This document shows, piece after piece, positions 11,299-24,590 of a stretch of 64,000 nucleotides of DNA. Within the stretch, counting starts at the first letter, position 1, and every line of letters begins with the position of its first letter. The translations under genes and the position numbers were made by a program. The notes below the pieces were generated by a model that ran no database searches, was not told the DNA's origin, and saw only the letters and a list, made by a program, of their open reading frames with translations. Source of the stretch: Tubulanus polymorphus (lineage: Eukaryota; Nemertea; Palaeonemertea; Tubulaniformes; Tubulanidae); NCBI RefSeq assembly GCF_964204645.1, contig NC_134030.1:5950278-6014277 (forward strand). Reading direction: 5' to 3'.

Positions 11299-14289
11299 TT
11301 ATTTTACACGACATTTTCTTATTGCATAACGCTTTATCGAGTCGCAGGCTACGTCCGTGAAAGTTTGGCCCACATTCTCCGAGTAGTCATTTACTCCGTC
11401 ACTCGGTAAATTATCCCATTCGGTGCCTGATGTATCGAACACGCTCGCCAATTTATCCTTAAATCGGACAACATTACCGAACAAAGCAAAAAGACTCGCC
11501 ACTAAACCACATATGTATTCGGGTTGTAATGTCCGCGTCCAATAAACAGTCGCTACGATAGTCGCCATTGTTGCCATAGTTAATACAAGGAAGACGTTCG
11601 ACACGTTACCACTAGGGGCGCTGTTGCATTTCTTCGTGTTGCAGAAACATATATGACCGATACCCGAAGATGACTCGGACATACAAACCAGATCGGCGTG
11701 TAAAGTCATCGGAACTCTAGTAGTACATGTTCTTCTGATTTCGGAGGGCTCTGGAATGCAAAGAAAAAGAGAATAGATATAGAAAGCAAAATACGAAAAC
11801 AGGCACCATCAATTCTACGCGGGGAATATTTACATCATTGGTCATTGACATGAGCATACCAACAGTAGATTTAAAGTGCAGAACCAGTCAAATTATTGGG
11901 CCCAACAACGCCTGTGTATATCGAAAAGTATGCACGTATAGCAATAAAACAAATATAGTTGGACAATTTCCTAATTTATTTCACGCCTGTCTGATCGCAC
12001 CAAGGTATATATGTCAGTTGAAGGGCAGATGAGAACATGAGAAAGTTGCAATTTCCTGCTTCGGCAGGAGGTAATATATAAATTCGAAGTCTACACGTAA
12101 TGGGGACACTACTGTGGCAATCGAAGATTCCACTTGCGGCGGGAAGTGAGGATCCGTTAGGTTCGCTCTAGTATGCAGCTCAAATTTGATCGAAAATAAA
12201 CTAATTTGACAGTGTAAACCCGACTGTTTGCTACGCCATCCAGGGAACCCGCACTCTTAACTAGATTATGGAATCATATATTTATCTAGGAGTATGATAT
12301 GAATATGTTCATAGCTTGTGCAACAAAGCGAGGATAGTACTTGTAAATATACGATCGAATATCTCTAATGTATGAGATAGAAGCTACGAGTGCTGACTTC
12401 AAATCGGCGAGGTTATATTTATTTATACCGCGATCTCATACACGCTAGACAAGTGGTACTAGCTAGTATCAGGGGATATTTGAGATTAATTAACGCGAAT
12501 ACGTCGATATTTGATCGGCACAAGAAGCGCGGAGCCATCCATCGCCGAGTCGTCGTTACTTCAACGAGAATTGACGTCGTTCCTTATAATGGCCATCATT
12601 CCCCAGATATCCGGTGGGAGATCATCCGATTCGCTCGTCATTCGTTCATTTCTTTCCGAGCGCTGATGATCGAACGATTTGATTGTAGGAATTTAAAATT
12701 TCCCGAGCACGTCCGGTGCCAATTTCATACTTTGACTGATGAGAAATGCTAATTTACAGCCATTTGATTTTCAAATGATATCGAGAAAATTGAATCACAC
12801 ACTTCAGGCTACTTTTCAGGACGGCCGTTAATTTTGCGATGGAATAGATTTACATCTTTTCAATTTCGTCATACGACTTGAGACTGCGCCGAATGAAACT
12901 CATATCGACAAACTTACTCGTTTTGCCCTGTTCCATACGAACCCACTTCACACAGGCGGCGTCACAGTTCTTCAACGTGTTGTGGGCGTCCGGATGAGAC
13001 GCGTTGAACGGATCTCCGCAAAACTTGTGCGTCTTCGAAGTGCACTCGTAACATTTTATCCGACGTAGAGCTAGAGAATAAAATGAAAGTCGAGATTGAT
13101 GATGAATGCGAAAAAAGACGTGACGCGAATAAAAAAACGATTTATCGGCGAAGCATTCGATGAATCGCTGAGCACGAAACCCTAGGAAAACATAATTTTT
13201 GAATTTGTTGCCGTTCGAATATTGCTTACAACACAAAATGTGTGTCTAAATGGCTCGATTCAACTAGAGTAGCGTCGACTAGCCGTATTCATTCGTTCTA
13301 GACTACTTTCTTAAAAAGTCGTTATATTTTCCAAGCAGCAAAGTTCCGCATTGCGTGTCAACAATATCTAAGATTTATGGATTATAACATTTACTGCGAG
13401 AGTACTTGACTACTTACTGAGGCATTCGTCGTCACCGAAACACAAGGCAGACGTTATTAGCACCACTAAAAATGAATGGAAAATTAAGTAAAATGTATCA
13501 GTAATTAGTAATGCATGTGACGATCGACGAGATATATAACTCCTGATGGACGGGTCGATACTTTGTAGAGCATAATAAATGTGCTTATTGCAATTTGCCG
13601 TAGCATTGGTTGGCAATATGCGTATACTATAACAGTATCAGTATTAGACAAATTAAGATATGTTCAAGATTACGATATATTGCTACTATATGTATCATTG
13701 CATAACAAAATATTTGTTACAAACTCGCTATGGCGGCAGTAATTATAGTAAGCGATATTTTTATGCCCATCAATATTAGATGATGAATATAATTTGATTA
13801 GTTCGTTTGTGCATATTGAGATAATTGCGTTATCTGGAAAAATATTTACGCTCAATTTGCCTAGGGAGTTATCAGTAATTTCTATTCTTTTTTTTCTTCT
13901 AAAGCGTTTGTTAGAGCGTGTACTGCCGAATAATCTGCAGAGAGATCGAATTAAAACTAACACCCTCCCCGGCGCTTTGGCAGCCATTTCGTCATAATCG
14001 CCAGCGATGTTGAGATTAATTGACATGCTGTGAATCCCGATGACGTCGCATGACGCGACGATGACCCGCGTGTGCGCTAGCAAGCGTCAGCAGCTGGATT
14101 CTAGACTCGTGAAATATTCATCTCGATCTCACTGTTTCCAAAACGATATGAGAGAAGCAAGTAATTATGATGATATTTGAACACGTGCGAGGACAGCTGA
14201 AATACCAGAGAGTGAATATACGCACTTAAAAAACAACAACTAATAAAGCATGAATATGGTACGAACAACGAATAAAACGACACGCTCAT
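11299..14289 (-). CDS. qvr: quiver/sleepless-like Ly6 (three-finger) protein
   Basis: Exons read on the minus strand: proposed exon 1 at 14289-14226 (ATG, hydrophobic leader, phase 1; tentative), then 13465-13418 (48 bp), 13070-12918 (153 bp) and 11750-11299 (stop). The last three have AG acceptors, GTAAGT donors where needed, and matching phases. The mature region starts near DDECL and has KCYECTSKTHKFCGDPFN, then CDAACVKWVRMEQGKTK, the junction into PSEIRRTCTTRVP, then DLVCM and the diagnostic GHICFC..KKCNS. Cysteine spacing and the CDPFN-like and GHxCFC blocks are those of Quiver/Sleepless, a GPI-linked Ly6 protein that modulates Shaker K+ channels and nicotinic receptors in flies. Oddly, about 90 residues with a second hydrophobic segment follow the predicted GPI-type hydrophobic stretch, so the last exon may be spliced differently or the protein may be transmembrane. 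Confidence 0.82.
14226..14289 (-). CDS. candidate signal-peptide exon of the quiver-like gene
   Basis: ATG at 14289 opens a Phe/Cys/Leu-rich frame (MSVSFYSLFVPYSCFISCCF). It reaches a GTGCGT donor after 64 bp, in phase 1. The next exon (13465) needs exactly phase 1, and the joined leader reads on into LITSALCFG before DDEC, as expected of a signal peptide. The donor is not the strongest form, so this is tentative. Confidence 0.35.
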
Positions 14290-15766
14290 TTTGTGTTACA
14301 GTAGCCAATGGTCTTTATTTCAAATAACCAAAACGTATATGCTAAATGATTATCGTGCATGTTGAACTAAAGCCCAAATAATTGCCAGTGGCTTAACTAT
14401 ATCTAGTGTTGGGAATTTCATCACAATAACTAGGCCCAGGTCGATACGTTATTGATAATGGCGATGATGGCCATTAGTGAGTAACATCTCTCCACTAATT
14501 TGGATCTATAACCAAGTAATTAATAATCATCGCTCGTTTCGTTACAACTAATGCTATATACACTAAAACTACACAAAACACTGAACACCAGAACCTGTTG
14601 TGACAACACGTATTTCATAATCAGTAACGCAAACGACAATCTGCGAACCTTTCAATCGATCCCAGCGAAACAACGTCGTGTCATGGGTTAAAACTACAGC
14701 GATTAAAAGCATTTCTTTATATATAAATACATCTACAAATGCACCGTCGACATGTTCGCAAAAACAGTCTATTTACGGAATTTCAGAACTTTCAAATTGA
14801 TGTCATGGATATCCACTTGATATCTGTTGGATGTCGATCGATCGCTAAATTTCAAAAATAGATTTCATCATGCCACGTGAATTTTTGATTGATGCTATTT
14901 CTTTAAATCTAAAAAAGCAAGTTGCTGAACAGTGAAGAAGAATCATTTTACCATATCTGATCGTTTATGTATTTTATCCTTCGCCTCGTTTCAACCTCAT
15001 TAATACCCGAAGAGCAGCAAAATAAATTCCAACAGAAATCGTAAAACAATCATCGAAACAACAGAACCGTCTAGCGAGGAAAACGTGAAAAATTCACTAT
15101 CCATTAATTGATATTTTGAAGGGGACTCAACAATGTTTTGTGCGATGAGAACTAATTTCACTGAAATGACGTTCGTGTAGACCTTAGCGTGCGTAGCGCG
15201 TAAAGAAACTCATTTCAGTGAAATGGTTCTCGTGTGTTTTGAATAATTCATTACATAGACAATAGGCTTTTTATGTTCGCTGCTCTCTGGTTATTGTGAA
15301 AAGAAGGGTTTCATTACGAACGTTGTCACAACAGTTGCTGATTTGTGGTTTTTCTACTCGTGTGATGAAGTTACTCTATATAGAAGTGTGTGTATCGTAA
15401 TGTACCAGTAATGTACAAGCTTGTGTCGATGGGGATACCATACAGTGGACTTCCCATTGGTGGACACTATACGCAAGTGTCCCTACGGAACACAATCTGA
15501 AGAGAAAATAAAGAAAAAAACAATGACCGTTAATGTTTGACGATGAAATCAACCAGTGTAAGGAAATGATTAGAACAATCTGCAAAAATAACATGCATAA
15601 AAATCTTACAAAATCAATTATTCTTCGATAATATGATAAATAATGACACTACTAAAGAACAATAATAATCGTAGTAGAATTGTTAGCATTCTTTGTACGA
15701 AAAATAGAAGAACAAAAATAGATGCTGCATATTTCAAATCTACTCCAATATTCTAGACTTTAAAAA
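14290..15766. other. intergenic, one weak inverted repeat
   Basis: GAGAAC..TTTCACTGAAATGA near 15147-15173 is matched in inverted orientation near 15209-15234 (TCATTTCAGTGAAATGGTTCTC). I see nothing else. Confidence 0.4.
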
Positions 15767-16018
<252 letters not shown>

Positions 16019-16559
16019 ATATTGAAAAATGTAGACTTCGTTGTGTTAGTAAACAGGAACTATGAAAATATCTTACAAACGATGGTTTTATAACGTTACG
16101 TACGTGCTACATAGCGGTTTTACGGAATAGACAGACTCGAGGGTCGGATTCTAAGAAATTAATTTTGGTTATCTAGCGACAACGTGAAGAAATGTAATCC
16201 GACCGCAAAGATTGCATTAAACCTCGTATGATTTAACCAATATCGTTTGCTTGAAAAGAAACTACTAGAGTGGCCTCTTCTGATCAATCAACAACAGCAG
16301 CGATAGTAGCCTATCTCGACGTAAGCACAAAAATACTCAATTCAAGTCACGATTGCTGCCGCATTCGTGTTTGGTCTCTGATTCGCGGAACGACCATTTC
16401 CTAGTAGAGAATTCATTTGAATTTTGACAATTAAGTCAGCGCAAGCTGTATTTGCACCGTAGAATCGTCTGAACTCGGTCCCCCTGTTTATACCAGATTT
16501 CCAATAACCAGCTAGCTAGCAAATTGGTTTTGTGCTGATGTATATATGCGCGTTCGTAA

Positions 16560-17674
16560 CTATTTCTCAACACGTTCCCAATCATCGATACGAGGGAGAT
16601 TGCTCTGAAAATTGGTAAATCTAATTTTTATATGAACCGTTAGACCTGAGGACTCTTGACCGTTTAGAATATGACGCATACAAATATCCCGTTTGCAAGT
16701 GCCTTCAACCAACCAGTTCTTGAGAGCTGTTGCACTATAGTTTTTTTTTCTATTTTTCGAACATGACATTCGCATAAATGGAAGTGGAATGATAGATATT
16801 CGAATTCCAGACCAAAGAGTGTTTGGCAATTTCCCATTCCGTATAGCTTGACTTAGCCACGATTTAGGATGTTTTGAATATAAGCCACGATGTGGGCTTC
16901 AGTATTTTCCAAAGTGAATTTCGAAATACGATAGACAGTTCTGCAATTATATTATTCTACGAACGAGAACAACCAGGGGCGGACCCAAGGGCAGACGGGA
17001 GCACAAAGAAATGAGAAGGGTATACTATATACTGAATAATATACTGAAAAAGGGCAAGTGAAGTATTCATGCAGCCAAAACAATTTTGAAATGTCAGTGC
17101 ATTTTTATACAATATCTACTCATGAGGAACGTTAAAGAGAATTGTGCTGCGGAATGACGTTCTATCAGTTGCGGGTGGAAAAAGTGCCTTGACAAAAATT
17201 GCCATTGCATTTTCAAAACGGCGCGGGAAAAATGAAAAATGCGACGGGAGCACGTGCTACTTGTCCCTCCGTCTGGACTTGCCCACGGAACCTTTCTCCG
17301 CAGCTTCTAGGGAGATATGGATCTATCTAATGAGATGGCGATACTCGTTACCTTCCCTTTACATATAGACTGCCTGTCTTATGCGTGTAGAATGTATATG
17401 AAATCGTATCATCAATTTTGATTACCGTCATCGCCATTCGTCGGGGTGATAAAATGGCTGCGGTATTCTGCATATCTCGGTCGGTGCACCTCGCGATGCC
17501 AGCACACCGACCTGAGTCCGGGCGCCATTGCTTGTTCACGTGTAAGTTAATTGCGTTGCACACGTCGGAAAAATCAATCGAATGAGGTAAAACTTGCACG
17601 TAATACCAACGATAACGACACTGTGTTTCCACCAGACCACCCGGTATCCCCGGGGTTTCGATTTTGAAATACGA
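16560..17674 (-). CDS. unrecognised gene, two phase-compatible exons (5' incomplete)
   Basis: Upstream exon, about 17674 down to 17352: open for about 107 codons, ending at donor AAG|GTAACG in phase 2. Downstream exon, 16940-16560: acceptor TAATTGCAG, one leading base, then about 126 codons to TAG (16560-16562). Joined, AG+A restores an Arg codon in frame (YVKG-R-TVYRISKF). The upstream exon contains ETQCRYRWYYVQVLP, DVCNAINL and GRCAGIARCTD; the downstream one has MSCSKNRKKN and GTCKRDICMRHI. There are eight cysteines altogether, suggesting a disulphide-bonded extracellular protein. The 5' edge of the upstream exon is unresolved: an in-frame TGA at 17675-17677 precedes it and I see no good acceptor, so a pseudogene is possible. 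I recognise no family. Confidence 0.42.
16974..16995. repeat. solo terminus of a CAGGGGCGGA-type element
   Basis: CAGGGGCGGACCCAAGGG resembles the left terminus of the element at 23676-23932. No matching right end is visible in the next kilobase, so this is a truncated copy. Confidence 0.45.
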
Positions 17675-20600
17675 TCACGCATCGCATTAATGGATTGATA
17701 GAAGTTAAGAAATCGTCGAGTCGTAATGAAAATAGACTAAACGCAGCTGACTGATATCACTCGATCAAATACGAAATTAAGAACTCAAATATTGAGAATT
17801 CGCTCAATAAATGTCATTATATTGATTTGAGTGAGAATAACGAAAATAAACGAAATACGTTCATGGGCAGAAAACCTTGTACAAATTACTCAACTAATTT
17901 CGTGAAAGAGGACCATGTTGTTACTGTATCTATATTAACTGCTTCCGACTCGAAATGACACTTAATTGTTCTACATAGAAAAGCATGAGTAATTGGCTCC
18001 GGAATCGCGATATCTAGATCTTTTTGTGACGATATTGCCCTCCTCGCGATGAAAACGAGGATTTTGTTTCTTTTATCTGTATTGACAAAACCCGTGAGTC
18101 GCGTTGCCTTGGAAATATATGAAATTCTATCAAAATCTGACATATCGTCATTTTGTACGACAATGGACAAGTCGTTTATTCGGATTCATCGCTTATTGAT
18201 AAGGATAAGTGCCGGTCATGTAGCATATCTGCTGTCTTATCTGTCACGTATGGCGAGAGAAAGCGAGAAATCCAGAAAAAAAAATTAATATTTCATTTCA
18301 TCGTCCCGAAGGGTACTATATTAAGGTCACAATCAGCGTATCCGTATGTTTGCATGTTAATTACTAGAAGAGTGATAACGTAGGGAGTTGATTAGATCAT
18401 GCCAATTAATAGTGATATTCAACGTCAGAAAACCTCATCCTGCAGGGGCTAATCAGTTCGCGTTGACATTCGACAAGCGTCTGATCTAATTATCGAATTG
18501 TGTCGTTATAGTCGCTTCTAATATTATTTATTTCATAACACAGGGTAGATTTGCTTTTACCATAATCTGAACTCAGAGCCTCGGTGAAGACAGCCGTGTA
18601 CGCTAATAATATTCAAACAAGCGAGTTGAAATACCGCGCAGTCAAGCACTTAAACGTCGATGACGCAAACCTAAAGTTTGCCATTGATTTACTGGCTGTC
18701 GTAAATTCAGATATTTGCTGAAACGTGCATCGCCATATTAGCACTGATCATAGAGTAATTTGAGTTTCCAACACCGATGGCCCGGACAGAAGTTTCGACC
18801 CAAGAGGACCAGTGAAAACCTCTAATGCATTTTTACTAGACACGCGATTGGAAATGACAGATGGTAATGTTCTCTCGGCCTCGGATTACTTCAATAGCAT
18901 ATGGCGACGATATACATTTTCAGCCCAACCGAAACAATGGTCTCAAACGAAATCAACTTGATACTTCATTCACTTACGCGATTACTGAATAAAAGAATAA
19001 AATAGCCATTAAGCGGTAAGGTTTTAAATACCTGAATGACATAGCCTACATACAATCATTAATAAAGCTGTATACGAGATCGACGTTTTCCATTTCAATT
19101 TTTCGGATTGAATATTGGAATTTACACAAGTATATTATGAACTCAATACGTCAAATTAAAAACACGTGGTTTATATTTAAACAATACCGGTACATATTAA
19201 ATGGAACAGATAATTTTTAGTTCAAAACACATATATACCTATATGTTACACTCTACAACGATTTATACAAAATAGCGATAAAAACGAACTCCGAACCCTG
19301 TTATGTTTTTTTTCCGACAATGCGCGGTGAAATGAGATTCTTAAGGTCGTCGTCGTCGACTAGAATATGTCAGTAATAATTCGTGGAAGAATGGGGGAGA
19401 GTCAATTCGTCATTTCAGTTGTCTCGTTTTACGTCATCACAACACCGTGTCGTCCTAAAATGATGTCAATTCGGAAACTAATTCGAGTAGGAAAAAAACT
19501 ATTAACATAATAAAAGTGTAAACGGAACAGTTCCCATGTATATTACATGGATTATAGAAAATATGAGTTTGTATATATTTCTTATAGTGTTTATTCATAA
19601 TGTTTACTTTTTCTACATTCGCGCGCGTGTGTGTGTGTATCATTTATCTGCATATTCTTAATATATATTTATATATTTTCTCATCGGGTTTCTCACATAT
19701 TGGCATAGAATCGATATCGTACATCCGTCGTCTGGCGATGTTGTTATTTTCGATGTAAAAAAAAAACGACGACGCAAACGATTACAAGAGGGGAAGAGAG
19801 TGGGAGCGAGAGGAGAGAGAGAGATATGTCGGACACTAAAGTGTCGCAGAAACACGTATATATACACATATATAAACGATGACTGCTGATGTGTGGTATA
19901 TTGCAGTGATGTATATACATATACATATTGACGTCTGACGTACGTACAGAGAAATCCATAGCATTTTATCCGCGAAATGAAATTAGTTTCAGCCGAAGGA
20001 TCAGATACGGATTTAAGGGTGTATAACGGCGTAGCCTTTCTCACTTATCGCAGCAGTTTCTTGATTAGCGATATTCATATCATGAGCCGTTCATTTGATG
20101 TAGAAAGATATATATATATATACATGTACGCAACAAGTTGGAGTTGCAGTGATTATATATAGCCTTACTTAAGTAAATCATATTTATGATTACTTAACCG
20201 GGGTACAGCTAACCTGCGGAAATTGAAGCTGTTATCATATAAGTAGATGGTGGAGATAATGAGGGTACCAATAGTGCCAATTAATTTTCGAACCACGCGC
20301 GTTCGTGACTTCCATAAAGTCTGATGAAATTAGAAATATCTTTACACATGATCTATGTAGCAATCTCTTTAATATCGAAGTGGCTGTTTATAACGAGTAA
20401 CCTTACATTCCCACGTAAAAGGGTTAAACTGAGCTTTATTCCATCGCTGAAATTGGGCGAGGTTTGAGCCAGAGAATGGCCGTTCATCAGGGCGAGACGA
20501 TCTAGTTTAATGACAAAATGGCTGCCGCGCCATAATTTTGCCGAAACATGACTCCTTACATAATAATAATGATACTAGACACAAATGCAAACATCGTAAA

Positions 20601-23000
20601 CTTATTGTACATCTTCGATTACCTGCGAATTGGACTATAAGGCACTCTGGAGAGGCATTTAATCCGTTAAATCCAAACATTGCCGTTAATACTCCATAAA
20701 GACCCTATCACAATGTATGTATCGAATACCGCATAATCATAATCCGTCATCCGGAGTGAACTCGCAAACGGACATTCTAAAGCAAAAAACTCCAGCCTTC
20801 ATCCTCAAACATCGTAATATCATTGATCTTACAGCGCAATACCCATCATCATCATCATCAAGAGTAGAACTTGCTGCCTTTGCAACACTTGGATGCTTCG
20901 CAGATTCTTTACTTATAGCGCACCGACACACGCTGATGGTGCTGGAATACGGCGCAGTGTGGTGGAATATCGATGCGATGGTGCACTCGCATGTGTTCGT
21001 TTCTCTGGGGAAGCTTTCTATTTCTATCTCCCGACAGCCGCCGCCGAGCTCAATACTGCTTTCGGCTATATCTAGTATGTAATCCCAATAAATAAATTCC
21101 GTGTTTTGAGACTCGTTTTACATCTAAGTAAGTCGTGAATCAATTAGGCGACAGGAGCGACCGCTGCGACGCGTTGAGTAGCGATGGCGACCGAACGAAA
21201 ATCGACTGAATAAATTTTCACCCGAATACATACATAAACATTAAGCTATGATTGAAATTCCGTATCGCAAGTCGCTGCCGTCATAACACCTTTCACTGGA
21301 AGAACATGCAGATGAAGGATAAAAGAAGGATTGGGCGAACTGGTCGCTCGATCGCCATATTTGATTTCAATTCATGCGCGAAGGATTTATGAATGCTCTC
21401 AAGATGCACAGTATACATGTATATATCGACCGACTGGGTGTTAAATACTTGCTCGCGGAATCTCTATCTCTCGTATAGAGAATCAGATGACGTAAAACCT
21501 CTGATTCGATGAACGTTTCGCTCAAACGGCGAAATAGTCCGCAATGAAAGATAGCCGGAAGTATGCATTATAAATCATACGCGATAAACGACCATGGGAA
21601 ATCCTGACTATGATCGTTCGCGATTTCGACAGAAATCTTTACGTTTAGCCTTAAACGATTTACATTCAAATTTGAAAAATAACCTCATATTATACTGGTA
21701 TCAGGTTACCCGTTTCGGTATATATGTTTCGCCCATCGAAAAATCATTTTTTATCATATTAATCAACCATATGAAATACAAGATATACGAGTCGAATTTC
21801 AGGCATATGTGGAAACTACTGCTCGTGTAAATGATCGTACACAATTCAAGCACCTCCATTCGGTTTAGGTTTACAGGAGGAACTGGCGTTTAAAGTTTTC
21901 TCTCTGATGATAACTCGTGTTGTAGCATCAGTTGGTTCGTTCACTATCTAAAACTATATACTACGTAAACACGTTCTCGTAAGAAGAAAAATATGCTCTC
22001 TATTCTCAAACGCGAGACCTTTTCACCGTGGTTGATTTAACAGATCCATGCTCTTTTACAAGAGCTAAACTTTCCCTCTGCAAGGGATATACAGTGAAAA
22101 AATAACATATAGGCATTAATGTTGTTTTACTTCCCTTAATGTGTATGTGATATCCCTCAACTGACTGAACGCCACGAAGGCATTACATTAATAGCAAGTT
22201 TTAAGCTCCCTTTTCTAATTACAGAATGGAGAAGCCAGAAAAAACAATTTTGCTAGATCTGCTAAAATGTCGCTAACGAATTCAAATTTTCTTTTATGGT
22301 CCATCATTTTCCCAACTAATGAGGCCTGGAATGACGATGCCTATCACTATCACAGACACAATCGATAATATCTTTCTACTATGGATAGAAAGATTCAATT
22401 TACAAAACCCTCTATAATCGGAATAGAGTGAATTATATTATCCTTTCTCCGTGGCCCGAATGAAATAAAAGTATTAAGCGATGAAATAAAGACTTCTGAT
22501 ATATTCTGCGTTAATGGATGCAAATAGCTTTAGAGGAGATTTAAATTGGCGTCAGTAAACAGCTAAACGAGTGATTATCCACGCCTAAAAACGCGCGTCG
22601 CCAAGGAAGTCTGGAATAATTGAAAAACCTAGTGGGAGACCGACGTACAGTAAATCTCGTATACATGAAAGGCTCGAATCAATAACGTTCAATCACTACA
22701 AAGCTAATAGTATCCCTTCACCGGAAGTCACTTTTACGCCATTCTATTGCGTAGACTTATCACTTCCCGGGCGTCACAACAAACATACGTTATGACTATA
22801 CAGACATATTGTGGTTTCTGAATACATAAACAGATACTGTGTATAAAGAAATGTAGTTTGATATATACTATTCATAACTAAGTGACCGTTCGTCCGATCA
22901 GTGGCGGCGTGTACAAATGAAATAAACATTTTTTCTGACGCGAGCTGCACAAATTGTATCCATTTTTGTGTTGAACAGGTAGTCATAGTCATGGCTTATA
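17675..23000. other. long intergenic stretch, nothing recognised
   Basis: A minus-strand open frame at 17886-18170 lacks a Met and splice signals. A Cys-containing open frame on the minus strand at about 20737-21115 overlaps an equally open plus frame, as GC-richer patches do by chance. Short GT, GA and TA runs occur near 19629-19640, 19800-19825 and 20108-20121. I see no supported gene. Confidence 0.45.
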
Positions 23001-23095
23001 TAGACTTATGACCATTCTCAGACCACCTTAGATCTATAGCCATCTTAAACAACTGAAGATCGGTCTTAAGATTAAAGACCACTTTTGTGTACTAA
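23001..23095 (+). repeat. dispersed repeat with AAGACCAGTCTTAAG core (copy 1)
   Basis: ATGACCATTCTCAGACCAC, then TCTATAGC, GGTCTTAAGATT and GACCACTTTTGTG occur in the same order as at 24497-24590. A more diverged copy lies at 50867-51035. Confidence 0.6.
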
Positions 23096-23675
23096 CGTCT
23101 CGCCCACGGAACCGTATTCTAATTTCTAAAAATATTTCCTCTGGAAATCCTGGGGATGCTTTTATACTGGTATTTAGATGATATAGTAGTTTGCATTCGT
23201 GAAATTTCAACCCACACATTATGGCGTCTGTCCTGCATTCATTTATCGACCGATTTAACGTGTTTTAGATTCGCTCTCGTCACTGAACTCATAACTCATT
23301 TACGATTTAAACAACCTTCAAATGGGCAAATAAAAATTCCTTTCTCCACTTTGTGTGTGATTTAACTGGTCTATATATATACCGACCATTGTCAAAATAC
23401 CTTATAGGATTTTACTGTAAATAGTTCGTCATATTTGTTATATATGCAGTTCACACGCTCTTGTCGAATGTATAAAATGCTATCGAATTCTGATTCTATG
23501 GAAGAAAAGGTCAAACTATTTTTCAAAGGCAATGAATTAAAAACACGGCCTTTACAAAGCCACAAAATTGTTCATAGGTCACTATAGATGTTCTTTTTCT
23601 CTTTTCATACCAAACGATTTGAGAATTATGCCTGGAACATGGCCACAACATTTGAATCAAATGATTGAAAAAATA

Positions 23676-23932
23676 CAGGGGCGGATCTAGGGTCTGATTC
23701 AGGTAGGGATGCACCCCCAAAATAGGGCATATCATTTTATCAAAAGGGCAACCCGAAAGTAAACTAATCGAAAGAAAATTAACTCATTTTTGGAAATACA
23801 GAGAAAAGCTTACGAAATTAAACTTGTTTAGGTATCAGTCTAATATATTCCATTTTTCCGTAATATTTCTGGGCAATTTGACACTTTAAAGGTGGGTGCG
23901 CACCGCTTGCACCTGACCTTGGATCCGCCCCT
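23676..23932. mobile_element. MITE with CAGGGGCGGATC terminal inverted repeats
   Basis: Left end CAGGGGCGGATCTAGGGTC; the right end read inversely is AGGGGCGGATCCAAGGTCAGG. The element is about 257 bp, with no coding. Termini beginning CAGGGGCGGA resemble hAT-superfamily non-autonomous elements, but I see no clear target-site duplication, so the class is inferred. Confidence 0.7.
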
Positions 23933-24364
23933 AAAATGGCAACAATTGGCAGAAAATGTCCCCTACTCGTCTTTTATCGGATGTAATACATCATTTTGAT
24001 ACTTCCCATAGAGTACAGAGACGAACAGAACTCATATTGATACGTAATCAACTGATGAATGGAATATATAACGATCTGAATAGTCGCTTAACAAATCACT
24101 TAAGGATAAGCGCAGCTACCTAATGATAGGATATATGTAACTATTGACGCGTGTGTGTACATGAATTGAAAGGGGTTCAGCAGCACTTTATACAATATCG
24201 GAAATTATATAATTGATATTACGAAGACAATCAAACTGTAAGACGTTTTTGTTTGATATTTGATTCTCAGAGCAATTTTTGCAATAGTCAACGTTCGATA
24301 ATACACCACCACGTATACTACTTACTCTTTCAACTATAGCACTGGAGCTGAATCCATAGTCATG

Positions 24365-24493
24365 GCCGGTGTCATAGAATCAGATACCCCCCCATGTCAG
24401 ATGCCCCCACCAATGCATTGATATTAAGTACCCCAACTCTTAATCCTGAGATCTATTGTAAGGAGGCATATTTTATTTTATGACACCAGTCTG
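24365..24493. mobile_element. short MITE, GGTGTCATAGAAT family (copy 1)
   Basis: Left end CCGGTGTCATAGAATCAGAT followed by a C-rich run; the right end read inversely is CTGGTGTCATAAAATAAAAT. It is about 129 bp. The related copy at 60058-60221 keeps the C-run, ATGTCAG.TGCCCC, TCCTGAGATC and AAGGAG blocks in order. Confidence 0.65.
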
Positions 24494-24496
24494 AGA

Positions 24497-24590
24497 CCAT
24501 TTAGTTCTATAGCTAAACTAACAAAACTTAAGACCAGTCTTAAGATTTAAAACCACTTTGGTCTTAAGTCTCTCGACTAATGGACATGGC
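24497..24590 (+). repeat. dispersed repeat with AAGACCAGTCTTAAG core (copy 2)
   Basis: The clearest copy of the family, directly beside the preceding MITE. It contains CTTAAGACCAGTCTTAAGAT (an inverted repeat in itself), then AACCACTTTGGTCTTAAG. Confidence 0.6.

Noticed and set aside
12390-12752. 120-codon plus-strand open frame upstream of the last exon of the quiver-like gene
   Set aside because: It lies in the intron antisense to the gene, with unremarkable composition and no splice support.
13670-14083. Minus-strand open frame containing MAAKAPGRVLVLIRSLC as a possible signal-peptide exon of the quiver-like gene
   Set aside because: Its only nearby donor would be phase 0, but the next exon requires phase 1; the exon at 14289-14226 fits better.
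17886-18170. 94-codon minus-strand frame, considered as a further exon of the 16.5-17.7 kb gene
   Set aside because: It starts with TTG after an in-frame stop, and I found no acceptor or phase-compatible donor.
20737-21115. Cys-containing minus-strand open frame of about 125 codons, with an equally open plus frame
   Set aside because: Both strands are open in the same GC-richer patch, and neither has splice signals or a recognisable domain.
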